In this document: positions 56,594 to 64,000 of the stretch, piece by piece | How the letters are laid out: each line of letters starts with the position of its first letter | How positions within the stretch are numbered: position 1 is the stretch's first letter | Assembly (NCBI RefSeq): GCF_030272615.1 | Contig: NC_081412.1 | Location: 144,731,247-144,795,246, forward strand | Reading direction: 5' to 3' | DNA from: Cryptomeria japonica | Taxonomy: Eukaryota > Streptophyta > Pinopsida > Cupressales > Cupressaceae | DNA: 64,000 nucleotides | Notes under the pieces: model-generated | Seen by the model: only the letters and a program-made list of their open reading frames with translations | Databases searched by the model: none | Told to the model about the DNA's origin: nothing | Position numbers and translations under genes: made by a program

Positions 56594-58253
56594 TGGTGCA
56601 GGAGCACCTCTAAAACACCTATGGAGCACCTATGAAGACCTATGGAGGCAAGGTGCACTAGGGTCACTGATAGGCCCTCATGGAGAATAAATGAGAAATG
56701 AAGTCTAAAAGGCCTTTAAGGTCTTAAAAAAATGTAATCATTGCCATTAGAGCCAATAAATGCAATGAAATGTAATAGAAATATCAAAAAGTGTAAAATT
56801 GTCAAAATTGGCAATTAGGCCTAGAAAGGGCTAAAATTGGGTTTTGAAGGGTAGAATAGGTAATATGATGAATAAAATAATGTATTAATGTTTAAAATGT
56901 AATTTTATGATCATTTGGGTTGGGTAGGATGATTAGTTTCCAAAGTATCAAGTTGACAAATGAAATTGTCAATCTTGAGCAACTTTTTTGAGCAACTTTT
57001 ATTGTCAAAAGTGCAAAAAATGCTAAAAATAGGTGGTTATAGGTAGTTAGGTGGTTATGGTTCGGTCTTATCAGAAAAAAATAATATAAAATGATTTAAA
57101 ACAATTATATTGAGAGATATGGTGAGTGTATGGTCGAAGACAATCATTTGGAACAATAAAAACCATATTTTTATGTGCATTTTATGAGTTTTCAACGTGG
57201 ACAATCAAATCTTTTGTTAATTTTGATGCATTTCATGTTTGAATTTTGAAATATTATTGTTTGGGGATGATAAAGGAATGATATAAACATGTTTTTGAGG
57301 AAGTGGAATTTTATTTGGTGTTCATTTGATAAAGATATCAAAGTTTTAGTGAAATCTGCTAGAACCTTGAACTAGGGTAACCCGTGACCTTATAAATGTG
57401 ATATATTTTGTTTTGTTGATTAACCAATCCTCATTTTGGGCATAGATGAGGTAAAATATGTATATTCCATTTCCAAGGTGTGTGCAGGGTGTCATGCAAA
57501 GGTTTGGCACATGCTACATAAGGTTTTTATGATTGTTGTTGTCACAGGGGTAGATTGACTATTACAGTCAAATGGTGGAGGCTTTGTTTGTTATGGAAGA
57601 GCATGTTAAGGCCAGAATGGATTAGGGAGGTGTTGGTTAGTGTGTCTAAAACCTTTCCAAAGATTTGGTGTAGGTGGAGTTCCCAAAGGAGGGGTTAAAT
57701 CGGTGGGTTTCCAAAGATAGCAGCAGGCTATCATAATTAGGACAACATGAGATAAGGAGGGGTTTTTGTCAAAACAAATTGATTTTCAATATGCCATGGG
57801 TGGTGGTTAGACCCTATATTGTTATGAGGGTTCCTTAGAGTTTTTGGAGTGTATTTAATTATTGTTTGAGTATCCATCTTGAGGGGTAATGAGTTGACTA
57901 TCAAACAACCAGTGATAGGATAGTGATAAGCCATTTTTGTCTTGTGAACCTAGTTTGGAGTTTAGTGGTCTATAATGCTTTCAAAGGCAATCTGGGAAGA
58001 GTCTACCTTGGAGTTAGGATATGGAGAGACTTAAGAGTCAAGTGTTGATCCTAGAGTAGGGTCCAAAGGTGTGAGTAGGTCACTAAAACCTTGAGAGTGC
58101 AGCCTTAGGCAAATTGATGAGATGATCAATCATGATCAATACAAAGTTGGAATGGGAAGTTGGCTTCACCTAGTATGTAGAAGGATCCTCTAGAGTGTCA
58201 CCTTGAGTGACTGAACCCTTGAGAGGTCTAGACCAGTAGATCCCTCTACACCA
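56594..58253 (+). mobile_element. LTR-like insertion, probable solo LTR
   Basis: It interrupts Tat pol between the second RNase H and integrase. It starts TGGTGCAGGAG and ends CTCTACACCA, giving TG...CA ends with a short inverted repeat (TGGTG/CACCA). The flanks CATTA (56589-56593) and CATTC (58254-58258) fit a 5-bp target duplication with one change. No primer site, polypurine tract or coding domain is seen inside, so a solo LTR left by recombination is the simplest reading. Orientation is not certain. Confidence 0.6.
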
Positions 58254-59390
58254 CATTCAATTATTGTTGATAGTGTACATAAAAAGTGTAGATGGCACGT
58301 TACTCAGATGCCTTAATGTTGAGGAGGCACAAATCACCCTAAAAGAAGTTCATAATGGCATACATGGGGCACATTCTTCTAGACATGATCTAGAAAAAAC
58401 ACTTTTGTGAACATGTTATTATTGGCCTACAATGGAAAAGGATGCTTACAAGTATGTCCAAAGATGCAAGCAATACCAAAAGCATGGGAACCTGATTCAT
58501 GCACCTACTCAAGATCTTCAACCAATAACATCACCATGGCCATTTTCATAGTGGGGATTAGATCTTGTAGGGAAAATAAACCCTACCTCCTCCAAAGGAC
58601 ATAATTTTATCCTCATAGCTACAAAATATTTCACAAAATGGGTTGAAGCAATCCTGATGACTTTCACAACAGGAAAGTAAATAGCTAAATTCATTTTGAA
58701 TTATATTATTTGTAGATATGGAGTACCCATGTGCATTATAACTGATAACAGATGACCCTTCAAAAATCAAGAAGTGGGTGAAATTTGCGAACAATTTAAC
58801 ATCCAACAATGTTTTCCGATACCCTACTATCCCCAAAGCAATGGTCAAGCTGAGGCAACAAACAAAACTATTTTAATTTTTTTAAAGAAAGTTGTCAATG
58901 ACAATGGACAAGATTGACATCTCCAACTAAATCTGTCTCTCTGGGCTTATCAAACTAGTGTCCACACAACAACTGGTACCACACTATTTTCTTTGGTTTA
59001 TGGTTCAGAAGCTATTTTTCCTATCGAGGTAGAATTGCCATCACTAAGGGTCTCTCTGAAAAACATTATCTTAGAAGAAGACTATAGAGTAGCACGTTTG
59101 CAAGAACTAGAATTCCTAGACAAAAAATGACAAAGCACTCTAAATCATTTACAAGGATATCAAAACAGAATGAGAAGACGCTACAAAAAAAGAGTTAACC
59201 CACGTTGCTTCGAAATAGGAGACATCGTTCTTAAATAAAATCAAAGGAACCTCGCTGAACATGAAAAACTAGGAAAATTTGAGCCTAACTAATTGGAAAT
59301 AGTGCTTATCATTTGCAAAAAATGGAGGGAGATCCACTCCCCAATCCCATTAATAGCATGCACCTAAAAAGATGTTACATTTGAAGGTGG
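58254..59390 (+). pseudogene. Integrase of the older Tat-type element
   Basis: Pol resumes with L-L-R-C-L-N-V-E-E-A-Q, the zinc region (E-V-H-N-G-I-H-G-A-H, then C-K-Q-Y-Q, where the second cysteine is tyrosine), and the core with W-G-L-D-L-V-G (58555-58575), I-T-D-N-R (58738-58752) and N-G-Q-A-E-A (58842-58859). The three acidic residues remain, but a stop directly follows T-D-N-R and others occur near 58408, 58552, 58915, 59128 and 59236. It ends around 59370-59390. Confidence 0.85.
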
Positions 59391-59859
59391 GTTCATTTCA
59401 ACATTCAGTACTGCATTTGCATATATCTTCTTTGCATTGCATATCTTCATTTTAGACTACATCATAGTTGCTTGCATATCGCCACTACAGAACATATAGC
59501 TGCATATCATTATTTCTTTCTCATATATTTGCATCAATAAGTCAAGGAAATTGTCTGAGTCATTCACCTATCTGCACTGAAAAGAACGAAGGTTGTCTCA
59601 TTTCCTAGATACTTGTTCATGAAGTCTTTAAGAGGTCTTTAGTCATTCATCTTCAATGTCACATGGTGATTAAGCTTTATCCTTGGTTGGGTAGAGGTTT
59701 CAATATCAAGTATTATTGCCCAAAATATATAAATTCTTATATCTCACACATTAATCAATAGCTCTAAGTCATTACAGATACCTAGTTGGTCATGTGTGTA
59801 GTGAAAAAACCAATATTCTAATTCAGCACCACTGTAATTGTCATACCCACATAGGTTTC
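59391..59859. other. Featureless stretch after integrase
   Basis: No ORF, no polypurine tract and no match to the 5' LTR at 46137. It is probably the 3' untranslated region of the older Tat-type element up to the point where the next element was inserted. Confidence 0.5.
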
Positions 59860-60969
59860 TGTAGACACTTAAAAATAATTATTTTAATTATTTTTAATTC
59901 CTCGCATAATTAATTAATTAATTATGTTAATTCAAATTCCTCTCAATATTAATTAAATATAATTAATATTGTTACTATAGCATATGATTGATTTATTTAA
60001 TATATCAATCTCTTTCTTTATTCTTCTAAAAAAATTAAATCCTCACAAATATTCCTCTTAGCTAATTAATTTCAATTAATTAGTTAACCTACATGATTCC
60101 TACAAATCATCTTCTTAATTCATTCTTCTAGAAACTCCCTAAACTCACTTAACATTATTCTTCTAATTTTTTAATCCCTCCACTCATTCTCTCTCCTAGT
60201 TAAATTCTGCTACAAATATTAATCCCACCTAACATTTCTTCTAATCCCCCTCCTAATGAGTCGTTAATGGTTAATCATCATGATTAGCCACAAAGTCAAC
60301 TCTTTGTCCTTTTCATCCAGCCACTAGCTTTAAATGCTCTTTTCCTAGGTGAATGTAAGATTTTCGAAATCACACATTCCTCTAGGCATCCCCTCTCCCA
60401 AGGAATTTTAATTACCTTTTATTCCTCCAATCCCCATGATATCCTTTTTTGGAGAATTTTTAATTCCTCCAATGCATCTTGTGGAGTGTGGAGATACGAA
60501 ATGCCTTTAAGGCATAATTCTTGGTCTCCACACCCTCTCTTGGACCTTGTGTGAGCTCACAAGTAAATCTTATCCCTTCATCTCAAATTCATCCTAGCCA
60601 TCCATTTTTCTCTCCTTTTCCTATAAAATAGGGCTCCATCTCTTCATTCTAAACATCTTGAAATCTAGTAAGTTTATGCTGCCTTTTTGAGCCTAGGAAA
60701 TCATCTTGGCAACTTGATCATCTCATTCTTATCATTTTTCAAATCCATTCCATTTGGGCACAACATTGGAGAGCCATCCACATCTAGCAATCAAAGGAGC
60801 ACATCAAGTGGATCATTATCAAGGGGCGCCTTCACTTCATCAAGCTCAATCCAAAGGAGAAGGTAAAATAGCAAGGTGAAATGGTCTTTTTAATGATATT
60901 TTAGCATTCTGCATGTTTATTTCATTATGTTTTGATCATTTGACCTTCAAATCTGTTTTCCCCTCTTCA
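59860..60969 (+). repeat. 5' LTR of the third Tat-like element
   Basis: It starts TGTAGACACTTAAAAAT, sharing the first nine bases with the other Tat LTRs, and ends CCTCTTCA. CTATAAAATA (60621-60630) is a strong TATA signal. The right end is inferred from the spacing used in the other elements (CA, a few bases, then TGG), so it could be off by some bases. Confidence 0.6.
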
Positions 60970-63677
60970 TTTTGGCATGCTCTATGGGACCCATATCCCT
61001 AAGAACTAATTTTTTTTTTTGTTTAGGTTTTTGTGAGTTGTGAGATGTAGATTCCAGAATAGCGCGACTGCAAAAAAAAAAAAAAAAACTTTTTTTTTTT
61101 TCAGGTTCTTGAATAGCGGCTTTGTATTTCTGCGTAACAGTTTCTTTTTTGTTTCTATTGCATTTTTGTTTTTGTTCTTTTTCTATTTCAGTTTCAGTTT
61201 CATCATGATAGCTCTGTGATTAGCACGAGCATTTTTGTGGGAATTTGAATTCCTATTATCCGATCTGTTATTTGCTCTGTTATCTGCTCTGTTTAATTAT
61301 AATCTGTGTGAAAGTAGGAGAGTATGCTCTTGTCTATATAGACAATCAAAAATCCAGACCTTTCACTTTTCTATTCTATTTAGCGTGACTGTATGCTCTG
61401 ACCGCAAGAAAGTGTGAAAATAGGAGAGTATTCTCTTGTCTATCTAGACAATCAGAAATCTGAACCTTTGACACTTTTCTATCTATTTAGTGTTATTGTC
61501 TGCTCTGTTAATTTGTCTGAAATTTTTAGGTGCTAACTGTAGTCTGCATTTCTTTTTTTTTTTTCATTTCCTGTTATCTGTTCTGTTTAAAGATAATCTG
61601 TCTGACCATAGGAAAGTGTGAAAGTAGGAGATTATGCTCTTGTCTATCTAGACAATCAGAAATCTAGACCTTTAACATTTTTTTTTTATTCTGTTAAATT
61701 TAGGGTTTCTGCTCTGTTAAATCTAGGGTTTCTGTCTGCTCTATTAAATCTAAGGTTTAAAAATAAATAAATAAAATTTTTGTTTTTTCACCATATCTTC
61801 TTTATCTCGACTCCATTTTTCTCCAAACTTCACCAGATTCTCCGCATTGCCATTTTCCACATTTCCTTCCTTGGAGGCCTTATCCCAAAAATCCACGTTT
61901 TGAAGCCCAAAATCCCATATTTCTCTATTTTTAGGGTTTGTCATAACTCCTTCCCCTTTTCCCCTTTTATCCAATCACCTCCAAATTTTTCTCATATTAT
62001 CCATCTCCAACTTTTGCTTCTTTGTCCCTCTTGGACAAATTTTCCCATTCCTTCATCTCTCCTCCAAAATCCTCATTTTTCGCTTGCCTATCCCTTGGAA
62101 AGTGGCAAAAACCTAGTCAAACCCCATTTACCCATCAAAGCTTTCTTCAAATTCACATTTTTCATTAGTAAAATTTTTTTTATTCATGTTTTTGTTTTTC
62201 TATTCATTCCCAAAAAATCAAAAAAATTAATATTTTTGTCATTTTGTTGTCTTTTGTAGGATGCTTGTTCAAGACTCCATTTTTCAAACTACTAATCAAA
62301 TTGTTTTGCAGGATGCTTGTTGAAGACTCCATTTTTTTTTTTTCAGACTACTAATCAAGTTGTTTTGCAGGACGCTTGTTGAAGACCATTTTTCAAAACT
62401 ACTAATCAAGTTGTTTTGCAGGTTGCCTAGCCGATTCAACCAAATCTTGTGCATTTATTTAAACTAGGCACCTAGATATTAATTAAAATGGAATGAACCA
62501 TTGTCTTATGTGTCTTTAAAAAAAGTGCAAAGGTAGGAAAGTATGCTCTCGTCTTACTAGATGATTAAAAATCTAGACCCTCCAACCTTTTCTTGTTTGA
62601 TTATGTGTTTACCTCTAGTGGGCCTGCCCTCCCAACTTGCTCTTTGAGAAGGTAAGAGGGGAACGACCCAAGTGAGTACACCCGGACCTAGGGTTCCCAA
62701 CTCACTATAATAAATAGGCCATTGACTACGAAAGGGTTAATGGTTGGGGCTATATGAGAGTTCACTCTCACACTGGGTGCTTAGTAAGATCCTAGAGATC
62801 TCAATCACGCTTGCGTGACTACTAAGTTCTTGGTGCTTCGTTGGGCTATAGGCCTTAATTGCACATGCGCAACTTCGAAGGGTAGCTCCTAATGGGAAGA
62901 CTTACTAAACACCTTGTTCATAGTGGCCAAAAACCTTCTAGTCATTGGTGCAGGAGGTCGGATCTCTGAAGCAGCCCATATTCTTATGACCCTTAGTAGA
63001 GACACAAAGTTCACCATGAGGAGTTTTCATGGGAATTGATGCTTGGATGCCCCAAGAAGTGAGTGTTGTAGAGGGGAGCTAGTAGGGTCAAGCATCTAAG
63101 TGTCTGCTTTGGGTAAGCATAGATGGGAAACCAATTGGGATTCAATGACTATTGTCCTTACCAGCCTTAAGAATGTTGTATATGAGCATGAGTGTCTTTG
63201 ATATAATATGCATTTGATCACTGTGTTTGCTTTGTTTGATACATACTTGCCAAGAGTAGACTAAAAACACATCACTATCCCCAAACACTTTGCAAAAACA
63301 CTTGTCAAGACACAAACAATTGTCCAAGTCATTAACCACACAAAGTCCAAAATTGCATCAAAACTCTGTCCATCCCATTTTTCATAAGCCTAAGAGAGAA
63401 GCTAAGAGTCCATCATCTCCATCAACATTCAAGTTTGTCCTTTGAAACACCAACTATCATTCAAATCAGGGTGGTCGTATCCCTTCATACAACTTGCCAT
63501 TCGAATCGATCCTTGATGTTCATACCAAAGACAACCTAGTCATCAAATTTCTTCTAAACCATCACTACTATACCTCCTCCATCAATCATCCTCAAATTTC
63601 CTAAGTCCTTTCATCCTCAAATTTCCTAAGTCCTTTCATCACAAATTTCTTAAGTACTTTCATCACAAATATCGTGT
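60970..63677 (+). other. Leader of the third Tat-like element
   Basis: A possible primer site TGGCATGCTCTATGGGACC starts at 60973 and differs from the other Tat-type elements. Three tandem units at 61305-61365, 61411-61470 and 61606-61672, and a fourth at 62528-62582, each carry a hairpin (TTGTCT/AGACAA or TCGTCT/AGATGA) followed by an AAATCTAGACC-like tail. The second hairpin set lies at 62621-62706. A 159-codon phenylalanine-rich ORF (61780-62259) is low-complexity and is not called as a gene. A-run and T-run microsatellites lie at 61071-61101. Confidence 0.7.
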
Positions 63678-64000
63678 ATGGTCGCAACTCGATCCCAAAA
63701 GAAAAAGATGGCTGAACAACAATATGACATGCTAGACATTGGTGTCCTATATGAAGATCCCATGCAAGATCATACACAAAGTGGGCAACCTAGCGATCAA
63801 GGTCAAAGTCAAAATCTTGACATGGTTAACAAAGATGAACTTTGTCCAAAAGTGCAAACTTTCCTAGTAGATTCTTATAACCAAGAGATGATGGAAAAGT
63901 TTATTAAACACAATCCTACTACACTTATGAAAACTCTCCTTGAACATGGAGCTCAACTTCCACCTAAATTTAATAGATCTACTCTCACCCAGCAACCACA
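63678..64000 (+). CDS. Gag start of the third Tat-like element (partial, open)
   Basis: From ATG 63678 (M-V-A-T-R-S-Q-K-K-K-M-A-E-Q-Q-Y) 107 codons are open to the end of the window without any stop. The start resembles the Tat Gag at 29460 (M-P-V-E-T-R-S-K-S-K-K-M), and E-M-M-E-K-F-I-K-H-N-P near 63887 parallels K-K-M-D-K-F-L-N-K-V-F there. The intact frame suggests a younger or less decayed copy. The capsid domain should follow beyond the window. Confidence 0.7.
   Translation, partial: MVATRSQKKKMAEQQYDMLDIGVLYEDPMQDHTQSGQPSDQGQSQNLDMVNKDELCPKVQTFLVDSYNQEMMEKFIKHNPTTLMKTLLEHGAQLPPKFNRSTLTQQP

Larger units (their letters stand above)
46137..59859 (+). mobile_element. Older Tat-type element without a visible 3' LTR
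   Basis: 5' LTR 46137-47252, primer site 47255-47273, long leader, two small duplicated ORFs, then Gag, protease, G-patch, RT, RNase H, second RNase H and integrase in the Tat order. It is more decayed than the element at 25796: RT lacks the catalytic aspartate pair, frames shift at about 54200 and 55280, and a 1.66-kb insertion splits pol. After integrase there are 470 bases of featureless DNA and then the LTR of a different element. No polypurine tract or matching 3' LTR was found, so the 3' end is lost or lies beyond the next insertion. Confidence 0.85.
59860..64000 (+). mobile_element. Third Tat-like element, 5' part, running off the window
   Basis: LTR 59860-60969, a long leader with the conserved hairpins, and an open Gag start at 63678 that is still open at the window end. 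It differs in LTR sequence and primer site from the other Tat-type elements here, so it is a separate family. Orientation is plus. The element is truncated by the window, not necessarily in the genome. Confidence 0.78.

Noticed and set aside
59860-60969. Reading this LTR as the 3' LTR of the element at 46137
   Set aside because: Only the first nine or so bases agree. The bodies differ, no polypurine tract precedes it, and a leader and Gag start follow it.
61780-62259. 159-codon phenylalanine- and serine-rich ORF
   Set aside because: Low-complexity T-rich leader sequence with no recognisable domain. Kept only as a remark.
1-64000. Host genes, tRNA or rRNA
   Set aside because: No exon structure, cloverleaf-like unit or rRNA block was found; every supported coding region belongs to a retrotransposon.

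Overview
The window looks like heterochromatic, repeat-filled DNA of a large plant nuclear genome. It has no ordinary host gene, rRNA or tRNA that I can support. Nearly every base can be assigned to LTR retrotransposons: Ty1/copia elements (including Sirevirus-like ones with doubled polypurine tracts), a Ty3/gypsy chromovirus, and Tat-type Ty3/gypsy elements with a second RNase H domain. The AT-rich sequence, the large Tat-type elements and the deep nesting fit a gymnosperm such as a conifer. That placement is an inference, not a demonstration.

Layout. 1-2619: decayed non-coding DNA ending in a copia LTR. 2620-3125 and 44901-46013: one copia gag-protease reading region split in two by a 41.8-kb nest. 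The nest is a Sirevirus-like element (3126-44900) that has itself been hit twice. The first hit is a minus-strand chromovirus (4352-25111, perfect 5-bp target duplication AGTCA). Its integrase is broken by a pol-less Sirevirus-like element (6377-20880), whose 3' LTR is broken by a minus-strand Gag-Pro-only element (12812-20653, target duplication AAATC, both LTRs 1225 bp). The second hit is a Tat element (25796-40806) followed by an extra copy of its own leader (40807-41676). 46137-59859 is a second, older Tat-type element, itself hit by a 1.66-kb LTR-like insertion (56594-58253). 59860-64000 is the 5' part of a third Tat-like element whose gag start is still open at the window edge.

How the parts relate. 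The Tat elements encode Gag, protease, a G-patch, reverse transcriptase, a catalytically altered RNase H, a second archaeal-type RNase H and integrase. Element 25796 keeps one frame without indels for 6.2 kb. Most inactivating changes that I could read are C-to-T stops. The Gag-Pro element ends just where reverse transcriptase would begin. It uses the same unusual primer-binding sequence as the Tat elements and so may depend on their enzymes. The pol-less Sirevirus-like elements carry a long charged ORF of unknown function in place of pol.

Most interesting signal. The long untranslated leaders of the three Tat-type elements share a set of RNA hairpins whose paired bases change together between families while the pairing is kept. 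This is a candidate conserved RNA (packaging, dimerisation or translation) that the protein annotation does not explain.
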